A stretch of 64,000 nt of DNA from Vibrio porteresiae DSM 19223 (GTDB lineage Bacteria > Pseudomonadota > Gammaproteobacteria > Enterobacterales > Vibrionaceae): assembly GCF_024347055.1 (NCBI RefSeq), contig NZ_AP024895.1:2170001-2234000 (forward strand), read 5' to 3'. A program made the translations under genes and the position numbers. The notes below the pieces were generated by a model that saw only the letters and a program-made list of their open reading frames with translations, did not search any database and was not told the origin of the DNA. Below, piece by piece: positions 18,004-26,994 of the stretch. How positions within the stretch are numbered: position 1 is the first letter of the stretch; every line of letters begins with the position of its first letter.

Positions 18004-19357
18004 GATGCACCCCATTAGCCATTGATGCCGATTGATGTTCTGCTGGGTGTCCCGTTGGGTGTGTTGTTTTCTCGTTCGCAACGCTCTGTTTCATGACTTG
18101 GTCGAGGCACACCACCACCGCCAAAATGGCATAAAACATCTCTAGATACGCCAGCGATAGCGCGGCTCCTGAGACACAATAAGCCAGAATGGAAATTTTG
18201 GTCATTCCCGCCAATAAGCATTGCCAACTCTCCTTGCCCGCTGACTTAGCGAAATAGCGTTCGATGGAGGAAAGCCGCAGAAAGGCTAAGAGGATAAACA
18301 GCAAAAACCAGAACAGCCCAAGGAAGCCTTGGTCGCCCAAGACCTGAAAATAGATGCTGTGCGCTGCCCACCCTTTATCGCCAGGTGGCGGTGTGCGAAT
18401 AAAATCGAACTTATCGATATCCACCGCTAACATGCGCCACACGTAACTCACTTGCGGGCCTTTGAATCCACCGCCGATCAATGGTCGATCAAGTGCCATC
18501 AAGGTATGGATTTTCCACGAGTTAACCCGAGTTGTGAATGAGCCATCGGCCATCGCATTATCGATGGTGTCCATGCGGTTATACCAACTCTGAGGTAAGA
18601 AATTGTACGCCAGCGTCGCAGCCAAAATGAGCACGAAGATACTGCGAATTTTGTGGCGACTTTTGAGCCAGAAGTAACCCAAGATGATGGTCAGCCCAAT
18701 CAAACCACCCCGCGAAAATGTGCCTAATACGGCAATGATGCACATCAGCAGCATCATGCGCAGCCCAAACTTAATCAGCTTCTCTTTGGTTTCCCCAGTG
18801 AGATAGATAATAAAGGGGATGGTCATACACATGGCCACCGCCATATGGTTGTTATCGGAAAGAATATTGCCCGAAGGACCATTAATTCTATGCCCACCAG
18901 CAGAGGCAATAAATTTTAAACCTTCGACAAATCCCATAAAACCGATAGAAAGGACAAAGACCCACAGAAATAAGTTGAAATGGTGTCTCTTTCTTAAGAT
19001 TAAACTGATAAAAATAAATAATAAGATCGCTTTGGAAAAATCAATCAAATCTATTTTTACAATAATTGCTGGTGCTAAAGCAAAGATACTGGTTAAACAG
19101 GTATGCAAGAAAAATATGATCACTACAAAAAAAACGGGATTTATTTTAAAAGCTGGCTTACCTCGATAAATGAGATAACCAATAATAGTCGTGGCGGCAA
19201 ATATACTGTTGTAGCTAATATGTGATGCAAATCCATATAACCAATAGACTGGCACAAATAATCCACTCCACAACCATAACGAAACGGCAATAAATGGTCG
19301 ACGAAGTGAGAAAAAAAACAATATTAAGAAGGCTAAGAAAAAAATCAGGTCGCGCAT
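17993..19357 (-). CDS. O-antigen ligase/polymerase-like membrane protein, XrtA-associated
   Basis: 454-residue polytopic protein of the Wzy/WaaL superfamily. About 11-12 hydrophobic segments surround a large periplasmic loop (residues about 260-340) containing the FTTRVNSWKIHTLMALDRPLIGGGF segment typical of the ligase domain. The N-terminus (MRDLIFFLAFLILFFFSLRRPFIAV) resembles the putative O-glycosylation ligase that accompanies exosortase A. It may polymerise the glycan or transfer it to protein or lipid; sequence alone does not separate these. It follows a 31-residue membrane peptide gene, and its stop overlaps the GT2 gene. Confidence 0.9.
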   Translation of the reverse strand: MRDLIFFLAFLILFFFSLRRPFIAVSLWLWSGLFVPVYWLYGFASHISYNSIFAATTIIGYLIYRGKPAFKINPVFFVVIIFFLHTCLTSIFALAPAIIVKIDLIDFSKAILLFIFISLILRKRHHFNLFLWVFVLSIGFMGFVEGLKFIASAGGHRINGPSGNILSDNNHMAVAMCMTIPFIIYLTGETKEKLIKFGLRMMLLMCIIAVLGTFSRGGLIGLTIILGYFWLKSRHKIRSIFVLILAATLAYNFLPQSWYNRMDTIDNAMADGSFTTRVNSWKIHTLMALDRPLIGGGFKGPQVSYVWRMLAVDIDKFDFIRTPPPGDKGWAAHSIYFQVLGDQGFLGLFWFLLFILLAFLRLSSIERYFAKSAGKESWQCLLAGMTKISILAYCVSGAALSLAYLEMFYAILAVVVCLDQVMKQSVANEKTTHPTGHPAEHQSASMANGVHHEA

Positions 19358-19453
19358 CTAATCACCCTTATCCTGATTATCAATCTCAAGTGACTGTTTT
19401 ACGACATAAATGAGCAACGCTAAACAGCCCAAGAAAAGTATTCCTTCAATCAC
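19358..19453 (-). CDS. Small single-pass membrane peptide (31 residues)
   Basis: A GTG-initiated frame overlaps the stop of the upstream GT4 gene by four bases (GTGA) and ends at a TAG immediately before the ligase ATG. The product starts IEGILFLGCLALLIYVVKQ, which is one clean transmembrane helix, then a short charged tail SLEIDNQDKGD. The tight coupling on both sides argues that it is translated. I do not recognise it. It could stabilise the ligase or the glycosyltransferase at the membrane. Confidence 0.55.
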   Translation of the reverse strand: MIEGILFLGCLALLIYVVKQSLEIDNQDKGD

Positions 19454-20583
19454 TGTCCATCTCTCTCTAAATAAAGGGCTTGGTATGCCGCCACCATTTG
19501 GTTTTGGCTAAACCGCTGCTCGATTTGCTGGCGGGCTTTTTGCCCCATGGTTTCCCGTAATTCTCGATGGCGGTACAGCTCAATCAGCCCGTTTACGTAG
19601 CCATCATGGTCGCCACTGGCGACCGATAATCCCGTTTCATTGTCGATAATCACTTCACCAATCCCCCCCACCTTGGTGACTAAGTGGGGAATCGCCATCG
19701 ACATCGACTCAATCAAAGTCATGGGGATGCCTTCGGCGAAGGACGACATAAGAAACACGTCAAACTCTTTATAGTAATCAATCACTTCCGTTTTAGATCC
19801 GGTAAAGCATACCCGGTCTTTTAACCAGCTATCTCGGCGTACAAAGCTCTCAAGCTTGGCTCTGTCTGGCCCGTCGCCCACTATCAACAGCACGCAATCC
19901 TTCGCGAAATCGCCACTCTTAGCACACGCATCTCGAAACGCTTCCAGTAAAAACGGCTGGTTTTTGATCTGATGTAAGCGCGCCACATGACCAAACACGC
20001 ATTTGTCTTGGCAAAAGGATAGATGATGCTGCGCATCTCGTGCAGATTTCACGTAATGCTGGGTGTCCACCCCATTGATGATTAACGACACTTTGCGCTG
20101 TGGGATACGCACATCATGGATAAGCCATTGATGTAAATCGGCTGAAACCGCCACAATATGATGCGTGACCATGCTGGTCACACGGCGCAGCCAACGGTAT
20201 TTCTGCACCGTACCATGTGGGTCGTAACTGTCACGTCCATGTTCTGCATGAATTCGCTGTGGCACGCCAACTAACCAAGCCACCCACTGATATTCCATAG
20301 TGGCTAAATTATAGGTATGGATCACATCTGGATGTAATTTATTGAGTAATTTATAAAGTCGAAAATAAATACCAATATCATTACCATCTTTTTTATCGAG
20401 AGAATAACACTCCACTGGAATGTCTATCTCAGAATAAAAATCACCTATTTTAGTAAGTGAGACAATCACGTGACAAAAATTATCATTTTTGAGATTGTTT
20501 ATACAATTTACGATAATCCTTTCCAAACCACCCACATCGAAACTATATACTAGATGGCAAATGCGTATTTTTTTCTCAGACAT
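19450..20583 (-). CDS. GT4 glycosyltransferase, exosortase-A system (stp2-like)
   Basis: 377-residue GT-B enzyme: N-terminal ICHLVYSFDVGGLERIIVNCINNL (glycine-rich groove GGLER), then HAEHGRDSYDPHG, LIINGVDTQHY, HVARLHQIKNQ and the donor-site segment SSFAEGIPMTLIESMSMAIP. This N-terminus and the DPHG motif match the second sugar transferase type usually linked to PEP-CTERM/EpsH1 loci. It is first in the four-gene - strand operon. The 154 bp between it and the GHMP kinase gene on the other strand must carry two divergent promoters; no clear sigma-54 element is visible there. Confidence 0.92.
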   Translation of the reverse strand: MSEKKIRICHLVYSFDVGGLERIIVNCINNLKNDNFCHVIVSLTKIGDFYSEIDIPVECYSLDKKDGNDIGIYFRLYKLLNKLHPDVIHTYNLATMEYQWVAWLVGVPQRIHAEHGRDSYDPHGTVQKYRWLRRVTSMVTHHIVAVSADLHQWLIHDVRIPQRKVSLIINGVDTQHYVKSARDAQHHLSFCQDKCVFGHVARLHQIKNQPFLLEAFRDACAKSGDFAKDCVLLIVGDGPDRAKLESFVRRDSWLKDRVCFTGSKTEVIDYYKEFDVFLMSSFAEGIPMTLIESMSMAIPHLVTKVGGIGEVIIDNETGLSVASGDHDGYVNGLIELYRHRELRETMGQKARQQIEQRFSQNQMVAAYQALYLERDGQ

Positions 20584-20737
20584 AGTGTAATTATAAATTC
20601 CACATTAAGCGCCTTGGTGAAATAAGGCAGGAATAAGAATACTTTAATTCAATTAACACTATAGTAGAAATAAAAAATGCTTTTCTCTCAATAAATCAGA
20701 TTATTTTTTCCTTAGACAGTGAAAAAGGTTTGTCAAT

Positions 20738-21766
20738 ATGATTGTTAGATCGCGCTCACCCCTTCGTCTCGGATTAGCTGGCGGCGGAACCGACATTTCG
20801 CCTTACTGTGATACCTACGGTGGTTCCGTTTTAAACGCGACCATTAATATGTACGCTAACTGCACCATTGAGTTAGTGCCAGATGAACAAGGGATCACGT
20901 TTATTGCGCAAGATATTCAGCAGCAATTTCACACGCCGTTGGCATCCCATATTCCACTGTCTGGCGAGTTGATGCTCCACAAAGCGGTCTATAACCGCAT
21001 TGTGCGTGACTACAACGACAATCAACCCATCGCGATGAAAGTCTATACGTTTTCCGATGCGCCTCCGGGCTGCGGGCTGGGCTCCTCATCTACTATGGTG
21101 GTCACCATCCTAAGTGCTTATAAAGAGCTACTGAAATTGCCACTGAGTGAATACGATGTGGCGAAAATGGCTTACGAAATCGAAAGGATTGACTGCGGTT
21201 TCTCCGGCGGGAAACAGGATCAATACGCGACGACGTTTGGCGGATTCAATTACATGGAGTTTTACGAATGTGATCGAGTTATCGTCAACCCACTGCGTAT
21301 TCGTGACAGCATTATCAACGAGTTAGAAAGTCAGATGATTCTCTATTTCACTGGCGTGTCTCGCTCTTCCGCGAAAATCATCGATGAGCAGATCAAAGGA
21401 ACGAAAGTGCCTAACAGCAGCTCTCTCGATGCGATGCACCAAGTTAAGCGCCTCTCTTATGCAATGAAAGAGTGTTTATTGAAATCGGATATCGACGGCA
21501 TGTCGACCCTGTTTAAAGAAGCGTGGTTGGCGAAAAAAGGCATGTCGAGTTCGATCTCTACCGCGAGTATCGATGACCTTGAAGATCGCGTGCTTTCCGC
21601 TGGCGCGAAATCAATGAAAATCACCGGTGCTGGCGGCGGCGGTTTTATCATGCTGTTTGTTGATCCGATTCATCGCTTAACCGTGGAGAAAACCCTCAAA
21701 GCGCTGGATGGACGTATTCAACCATTTCATTTTACTCAACAAGGAACCCAATCATGGACGGTGTAA
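20738..21766 (+). CDS. GHMP-family sugar kinase (heptose-7-phosphate kinase-like)
   Basis: 342-residue GHMP kinase. The N-terminus RSPLRLGLAGGGTDISPYC and the ATP-binding loop PPGCGLGSSSTMVV (residues 109-122) match the HddA-type enzymes that phosphorylate D-glycero-D-manno-heptose 7-phosphate for GDP-heptose synthesis, and related L-fucose kinases. The late GAGGGGFIMLFVDP is motif 3 of the family. The next gene is a matching nucleotidyltransferase. No isomerase (GmhA) or phosphatase (GmhB) gene is beside them, so those steps would rely on other genes, or the substrate is another sugar. Confidence 0.88.
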   Translation: MIVRSRSPLRLGLAGGGTDISPYCDTYGGSVLNATINMYANCTIELVPDEQGITFIAQDIQQQFHTPLASHIPLSGELMLHKAVYNRIVRDYNDNQPIAMKVYTFSDAPPGCGLGSSSTMVVTILSAYKELLKLPLSEYDVAKMAYEIERIDCGFSGGKQDQYATTFGGFNYMEFYECDRVIVNPLRIRDSIINELESQMILYFTGVSRSSAKIIDEQIKGTKVPNSSSLDAMHQVKRLSYAMKECLLKSDIDGMSTLFKEAWLAKKGMSSSISTASIDDLEDRVLSAGAKSMKITGAGGGGFIMLFVDPIHRLTVEKTLKALDGRIQPFHFTQQGTQSWTV

Positions 21767-21816
21767 ACCGCTGGGTGGTTCGCTTGGTTGACCCCATGCT
21801 GCGAGGCGTTTTTTAA
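21754..21816 (+). CDS. Possible 20-residue ORF bridging kinase and nucleotidyltransferase genes
   Basis: An ATG inside the kinase 3' end (frame +1) opens a short frame, MDGVNRWVVRLVDPMLRGVF, ending in TAATG, where the A of the stop is shared with the ATG of the nucleotidyltransferase. This could be a coupling mini-ORF that carries ribosomes across the 49 bp gap, or the scar of a deleted gene. No independent evidence supports a functional peptide. Confidence 0.25.
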   Translation: MDGVNRWVVRLVDPMLRGVF

Positions 21817-22574
21817 TGGTGACACCACATTCTGTCACGGCCATTATTTTGTGTGGCGGCATGGGGACTCGTCTTCATGCCATCACCAAAGACCAAACCG
21901 CCAAACCTATGGTCGACGTGGCGGGCAAACCGTTTTTGCAATATCTGCTCGATTATTGCCTAAGCCAAGGCATTACTCAGGTGGTGATGGCCGTGGGTCA
22001 TCATCGTGATGTCATCATGGCGCACTTTGGTCATCGCTATGGCAAGTTGTCGATTGAGTATTCCATTGAGGAATCGCCACTAGGAACAGGTGGTGCGTTG
22101 AAACAAGCCATGCAGCAACCACTGGCGCAAACAGCGGATCTTATTTTGGCGTTGAACGGTGATAGTTTTATCGCTTATGACCTCAACACCATGACAGCGC
22201 TGCTTGATGACCATCATGCCCAATTGGTGATGGCATTACGCCCTTTGGAAAATACCGGGCGTTATGGTCGCGTCACTATGGATGCAGACCAAAAGCTCAC
22301 TGGGTTTGAAGAGAAAAAAGGCGGGTGTCCTGGGACCATTAACAGCGGCGTTTATCTGCTGCGTTCATCGCTCATCGAGTCGCTCCCAAGCGCCAGCGTC
22401 TTCTCCTTTGAAACCGACTTTTTGGAAAAAGAGATTGGCACGGCACCATTTTATGGCAGCTTGGTCAGTAGCTATTTCATCGATATCGGTACGCCAAGCG
22501 ATTATAAACAAGCTCAAACCGACTTTGTGAGTAAGATATATAATCAGCAAATACTACCCTCAGCACTCAATTAG
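21816..22574 (+). CDS. Sugar-1-phosphate nucleotidyltransferase (HddC-like)
   Basis: 252-residue nucleotidyltransferase: the N-terminal signature ILCGGMGTRLHAIT with KPMVDVAGKPFLQYLL binds the NTP, and LALNGDSFIAYDL carries the metal-binding aspartate. The order kinase then nucleotidyltransferase parallels the hddA/hddC pair that makes GDP-D-glycero-D-manno-heptose, so this enzyme probably activates the sugar-1-phosphate made by the upstream kinase. An NDP-sugar other than GDP-heptose remains possible. It ends in an 8 bp tail-to-tail overlap with the pyruvyltransferase gene on the opposite strand, leaving no room for a separate terminator. Confidence 0.88.
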   Translation: MVTPHSVTAIILCGGMGTRLHAITKDQTAKPMVDVAGKPFLQYLLDYCLSQGITQVVMAVGHHRDVIMAHFGHRYGKLSIEYSIEESPLGTGGALKQAMQQPLAQTADLILALNGDSFIAYDLNTMTALLDDHHAQLVMALRPLENTGRYGRVTMDADQKLTGFEEKKGGCPGTINSGVYLLRSSLIESLPSASVFSFETDFLEKEIGTAPFYGSLVSSYFIDIGTPSDYKQAQTDFVSKIYNQQILPSALN

Positions 22575-23427
22575 TTACACTCGAAAAAAATCTTTCATAA
22601 CAGTCGGTTACTCGCCCTAGATTACTTCTAAACACAGCATCTGAACTAAGTTGTGGTATTCCATGCTTAATGATTTTATTTAGTTGTAAACGCACAGTTT
22701 TTTCCTTAACACCAGTAATCAAACGTTTGCTTATGCGATTGTCTGATGATGGCCATAAACTCATCAGCTTAATTGGATGGTACTCGAGGCCAATGGTACT
22801 GCACCAATCATTCCATTTAAACGTGTTGATCTTTTCAGCGCTACTCACCGCAATCCAGGGAATACGTAGTGCGTCTGCAACTATAGCGCCATGCATCGCT
22901 TCTGCAATCACCCATTTACAAGAGAGTAAATCGTCCATCACTTGTTGGTATGAGCGTCTTGGGTCAATATACTTAAGTCCCAAATCTTGACACGCTCGCT
23001 CCCAAAGTCGATTAGCCACCCCATGGTGCGGCACATACCCCACTCTGCTTTCAATCACGTTATAAATGTGATCATTATTAGCAAGAAGAATAGCTGGGTC
23101 GGTAATAACCTGATGACTATCTAGCCCTAGCTTTTTAGCCGTTAAATGTCCTCGAACGAATTTCACATCCCATCTTTCATTGATCAACGCAGGTTGCCCA
23201 TATCCATACCCGGCTCCCAATAGGATTTTCGTCCCTTGCGCAGGAACGAGCTCGTTCAAAATGGTGCCAATGGCAACCACAAGGGTGTCATTCGCACTGA
23301 CGTCATATTGGTTATCGACATTGAGAAAAACATTGCCCTGAAATTGCTTTCCGAGACGACGTTGAATCAAGACTTCATTTAAATCATCTCCAAAATTACC
23401 CGGAGTCACGCGAAATATTTTGACCAT
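22567..23427 (-). CDS. Polysaccharide pyruvyl transferase family protein (copy 1)
   Basis: 286-residue protein of the family that adds ketal-linked pyruvate from phosphoenolpyruvate to sugars, giving the polymer negative charge. Seen: PGNFGDDLNEVLI at the N-terminus, TLVVAIGTILNEL, LGAGYGYG, FVRGHLTAKKLGL, ITDPAILL and the conserved AEAMHGAIVADALRIPWIAV. It is a paralogue of the protein at 26995, with the same motif order but clearly diverged. It is last of the long - strand operon that begins at 33330, and its stop overlaps the nucleotidyltransferase gene of the other strand. Confidence 0.9.
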   Translation of the reverse strand: MVKIFRVTPGNFGDDLNEVLIQRRLGKQFQGNVFLNVDNQYDVSANDTLVVAIGTILNELVPAQGTKILLGAGYGYGQPALINERWDVKFVRGHLTAKKLGLDSHQVITDPAILLANNDHIYNVIESRVGYVPHHGVANRLWERACQDLGLKYIDPRRSYQQVMDDLLSCKWVIAEAMHGAIVADALRIPWIAVSSAEKINTFKWNDWCSTIGLEYHPIKLMSLWPSSDNRISKRLITGVKEKTVRLQLNKIIKHGIPQLSSDAVFRSNLGRVTDCYERFFSSVTN

Positions 23428-23468
23428 GCTAAATACCTATTCTGCCAAGAAAATCATGGTTGGATTGG

Positions 23469-24950
23469 TTAAGACTGCACGCGATGCTTAAATGCTATCA
23501 ACATCGGGTGAATGAATGTTTTATACAAGAAGTCATACTCATCACTGAATTGCTTAACATAATAGATGAGCAACAAAGTAGAACTACAATACACTAAGGC
23601 ACCACCAATAATACTCATTGCCAAATTGACTAAAGAAATAGAGCTGATATTGAACGAGTGTATTAGAAACAGAAGCAGTAACATGCAAGCTGAACTCAAT
23701 AAAATAGGGATCAATAAGATAACCGTTTTAAACAAAGAAAGGGACATGATACGGTTCAACACCCCAAATAAAATGAGTAACATTAAATAGGCAATGTACA
23801 TTCGATAGAGAGCAAAATCATAAAGATTGACCGATGATATTCCGACAACAATGATCAGAAACACAATTGATGTAAAAGATTCATAGTAAAACTGCTTTTT
23901 TACTTCGCCTAGTAAGGTAAAAACATCAGTTAGGACCCCGGCTAAAATACCAGAAAATGTCATCACCAAAAAAGTTTGAAATAGAGGAATTGCCTCAACC
24001 CATTGCGGACCAAACACTGCTGGTACAATACTATCTGCGAGATAGACACCGCCAAACACGATTGGCAAATAAAGACAGCACAACACCACTATCGATTTAT
24101 AAACCTTATCTAACAGTTGTTTCTTATCATTGACATAACCAGAAAGACTTGGATAAAGCACCTTGTTTATTGGTGTAATCACAAACTGTTGTGCCGTCAC
24201 CGAGGCTTCATTAGCAAAATTATATAAACCTAATTCTGTCACTGAATAGCATTTTGCGATAATAATTTTATCAAAGGCTACTTTAATATAATTTATCACC
24301 CCTTTTAAAAGAACCCATTTGGAAAATTGCCACTGTTCGCCTATGTTACCCAAGACTAAGGTTAACTTTCTTCGAACAATGAATTGGCTGCCAAAGGAAT
24401 ACAACCCATTGTAGACTAGTGTGCCTATCACGATCGCCCAGTACGATTGAAAAACAATCGCAATAACAACGGATGTTGTGCTCGATATAGACTTAGTAAC
24501 AATTTCTAAAATGGATAGCTGACCATAATCTAGATTTTTCTCCTTAAGATTAATTGCAGGGCTTTGTAAACCAATGAAAATGGCGCTTAACGACATAACT
24601 TTTAATACCAACGCCATTTCAGGTATTTGCATATACTCTGCCACCCATTCTGAACTTAAAAAAATCAGCACCGCAATCACAGAACGTGAGATAAAATTAA
24701 TGGTCCATGCTGCATTAATATCGTGATCGGAAATCTTATTTTTACGGATTAAATATTGATTACTTCCCACATTAGACAACACATTAAAAAAACCTTGTAC
24801 GATATAACAGCCGGCTAAAACACCGAAATCATACTTGCTCAAGTTACGTGCCAAAATAATGATACTGATCGCTGAAAGCAATCGGGAGTACCAAGATACG
24901 CAGAGCAGTAACATCGACGCTTTCAATATTTTAAGTGTTGCTACATGCAT
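23469..24950 (-). CDS. MOP-superfamily polysaccharide flippase (copy 1)
   Basis: 493-residue membrane protein with 12-14 hydrophobic helices, of the Wzx/PST group that flips lipid-linked repeat units across the inner membrane. The N-terminal WYSRLLSAISIIILARNLSKYDFGVLAGCYIV is typical. I use ATG 24950, 7 bp after the GT8 stop; the frame extends to 25004 but would then overlap GT8 by 47 bp. Its codons are AT-richer than those of the second flippase (30699), with which it shares an N-terminal pattern. Two flippases in one cluster is unusual and suggests either two repeat units or a later acquisition. Confidence 0.92.
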   Translation of the reverse strand: MHVATLKILKASMLLLCVSWYSRLLSAISIIILARNLSKYDFGVLAGCYIVQGFFNVLSNVGSNQYLIRKNKISDHDINAAWTINFISRSVIAVLIFLSSEWVAEYMQIPEMALVLKVMSLSAIFIGLQSPAINLKEKNLDYGQLSILEIVTKSISSTTSVVIAIVFQSYWAIVIGTLVYNGLYSFGSQFIVRRKLTLVLGNIGEQWQFSKWVLLKGVINYIKVAFDKIIIAKCYSVTELGLYNFANEASVTAQQFVITPINKVLYPSLSGYVNDKKQLLDKVYKSIVVLCCLYLPIVFGGVYLADSIVPAVFGPQWVEAIPLFQTFLVMTFSGILAGVLTDVFTLLGEVKKQFYYESFTSIVFLIIVVGISSVNLYDFALYRMYIAYLMLLILFGVLNRIMSLSLFKTVILLIPILLSSACMLLLLFLIHSFNISSISLVNLAMSIIGGALVYCSSTLLLIYYVKQFSDEYDFLYKTFIHPMLIAFKHRVQS

Positions 24951-24957
24951 GTTTACT

Positions 24958-25863
24958 TTAAACTCCTTTAATATTAGATAGTTGAATAAAACTCTCTTTT
25001 CCAAGTAATACTCTTAAGCGCTTTTTGATTAGCGTATAGAATGATTTATCCGGTGGAGTAAACTCACGCCAAGGAGTAAGCTCCAAATATTCAAAATACT
25101 TACGTTGATAAGGATGATTGCACGAATAAAACCAAGGGCGTGCTAGTCCATTAAAGTGAATAATTTTGGCGTCACGCCGAATGCGATCTAACTCTTGATC
25201 CCCTAATTTACGGTAATCGGTGCGGCGAAAATAAGGGGTAATCACATTGTAGATAGAATCGAGCACCACTCGGTCGCGATAGAATACGCCGTTGAGTGCA
25301 TCTTGGTCGGGATTCAACGCAATATCTTGGTTTTTAATCAGAAAATCGAGCAGCTGATCGCGGCAATGTTCGGTGCGCCAACGGGCGACATTAAACAGCA
25401 GAACCCCCGAATTAAAGTAACCGTATTCCAGTGGTAAGTGACAACGGTTATGGCTATCAGCAAAAGGAATATCTACCGCACCAACCACAAAGTCTTGCGC
25501 GTTATCAGTAAACAACTCCTCAATGGAATCGACCACTAGGGTATCCACATCAAGATAGAGCACACGCTCCACATCCGGCGCAAAAAACTCATCAACCCAT
25601 AAACGCAGATAGATGTTTTTGCGATAGCCGCCAATTTGCGGGAATGGCTCGAGCGCCTCTTCAGCAAACTCCACCAGCTTAAGCGTGCCATTGGTAAAAG
25701 CATCAACACATTGGTGCAATCTCACTTGGCTAAGTTCACTCAACCCCATAGCGGCCACCGTGATCGCAAATTCAGACTGAGGATTATTTTTTAACAGTGA
25801 GACAATACACACCCCACAATGCTGAGCGAAATTCTCATCTGTCGTAAGCAAAATATGATTCAT
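24958..25863 (-). CDS. GT8 family glycosyltransferase (LgtC-like)
   Basis: 301-residue retaining GT-A enzyme. The N-terminus ILLTTDENFAQHCGVCIVSLL binds the UDP-sugar, LYLDVDTLVVDSIEEL contains the D-x-D metal site, YFNSGVLLFNVARWR and NPDQDALNGVF are standard GT8 motifs, and IIHFNGLARPW is the C-terminal active-site motif. Family members usually transfer galactose or glucose from UDP-sugars. The gene overlaps the GT2 gene upstream by 4 bp (ATGA), so the two are coupled. Confidence 0.93.
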   Translation of the reverse strand: MNHILLTTDENFAQHCGVCIVSLLKNNPQSEFAITVAAMGLSELSQVRLHQCVDAFTNGTLKLVEFAEEALEPFPQIGGYRKNIYLRLWVDEFFAPDVERVLYLDVDTLVVDSIEELFTDNAQDFVVGAVDIPFADSHNRCHLPLEYGYFNSGVLLFNVARWRTEHCRDQLLDFLIKNQDIALNPDQDALNGVFYRDRVVLDSIYNVITPYFRRTDYRKLGDQELDRIRRDAKIIHFNGLARPWFYSCNHPYQRKYFEYLELTPWREFTPPDKSFYTLIKKRLRVLLGKESFIQLSNIKGV

Positions 25864-26882
25864 TGATCTTCCTTCCTATGTGCGTTGGCGTGATTCATTC
25901 GATTACCCAGCCATGCCTGCCACCACACTTTGACCATGCTTGGGGATAAACGCCAACTTAGCGCCTGCCTTGCCATCGTTTTGGCTAACGAGAAATTGCC
26001 AAGTCGCAGCGCTTCTTCTGCAATTCGTCCTGCCGCATAACTGCCATGAGTGGTCGCAAAGCGAGTCAATCGCTGATTAGGGCTTTCCGTTACGAACTTG
26101 TTGAAGATATAGATTCTCGCTAGCTGTTTATGGAACAGGCTCATTTGAGTGGTGACGTTATTTCGTTTTTTTGGATTGGGGATGTGATGAAGACTGACCA
26201 CTTTGTCGTAATAGAACATATGCGAAGCATGGCTCATTAAACGGTGGAATAGCTCGAAATCTTCTTCATAATCCAAAGCTTGGCAAAAGCCGCCATAGCG
26301 TTGGAGTAATTCCGTTTGATAAAGCGTGATGTTGAGGTGCGCAAATCCGCCATGCTGATAGAAGTACTCTGGCGCCACTTCGTAAAACCCCTCCTCTCCC
26401 ACAGGTTGTGATTCACCAATGAGAGACTCGCGATCAAACCAATGCTCGCGCATGACCGAGCGATCTGTACGAAGCGCCTGCTGGTCAGCAAACACCATGG
26501 CCGGTCGATAGCGCTGCAATACTGGCAGAAGCGACGCCAAATAATCGGGATCAATCCACTCGTCATCATCATCACAAAAAGTGACATAGTCACCGCGAGC
26601 ATAAGCGATACCGACATTGCGCGCGACCGAAGGGCCGAGGCCAATCGCTTTTTGGGTACAGAGATCGACATAATCGATGCGATGCTCAATCATATCGAAC
26701 AGTTGGCAGTAGTGAGCCTGATTCTCCAGTGATGATCCATTATTCACCACGATCACCTGAACGTCGGTCGCGGACTGCTCAAGCACTCGACATGCAGCTC
26801 GGTACGCCAAATCCGGTCGATTACAGGTGGCAATAATAACGGATACGGCAATGTTCGATGGTGTTGCACTGGTGGTGGTCAT
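25860..26882 (-). CDS. GT2 family glycosyltransferase
   Basis: 340-residue inverting GT-A enzyme with VSVIIATCNRPDLAYRAACRVLEQS at the N-terminus, IVVNNGSS, GPSVARNVGIAYARGDYVTFCDDDDEW (metal-binding DDDD region) and a C-terminal helical tail. It is predicted to extend the repeat unit on the cytoplasmic side. The gap of 112 bp to the pyruvyltransferase upstream is the longest in this operon and could hold an internal promoter, though none is obvious. It overlaps GT8 downstream by 4 bp. Confidence 0.92.
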   Translation of the reverse strand: MTTTSATPSNIAVSVIIATCNRPDLAYRAACRVLEQSATDVQVIVVNNGSSLENQAHYCQLFDMIEHRIDYVDLCTQKAIGLGPSVARNVGIAYARGDYVTFCDDDDEWIDPDYLASLLPVLQRYRPAMVFADQQALRTDRSVMREHWFDRESLIGESQPVGEEGFYEVAPEYFYQHGGFAHLNITLYQTELLQRYGGFCQALDYEEDFELFHRLMSHASHMFYYDKVVSLHHIPNPKKRNNVTTQMSLFHKQLARIYIFNKFVTESPNQRLTRFATTHGSYAAGRIAEEALRLGNFSLAKTMARQALSWRLSPSMVKVWWQAWLGNRMNHANAHRKEDQ

Positions 26883-26994
26883 AAACGGCGCTTCTCTCTG
26901 TTAATCCACTCTCGATAAATGAACTCTCTCACTCTCTACTCTCCACAATCGAAAAAATCGTTCTCTGCGATTGCTCTTGCTCTCGCTCGGCGGT

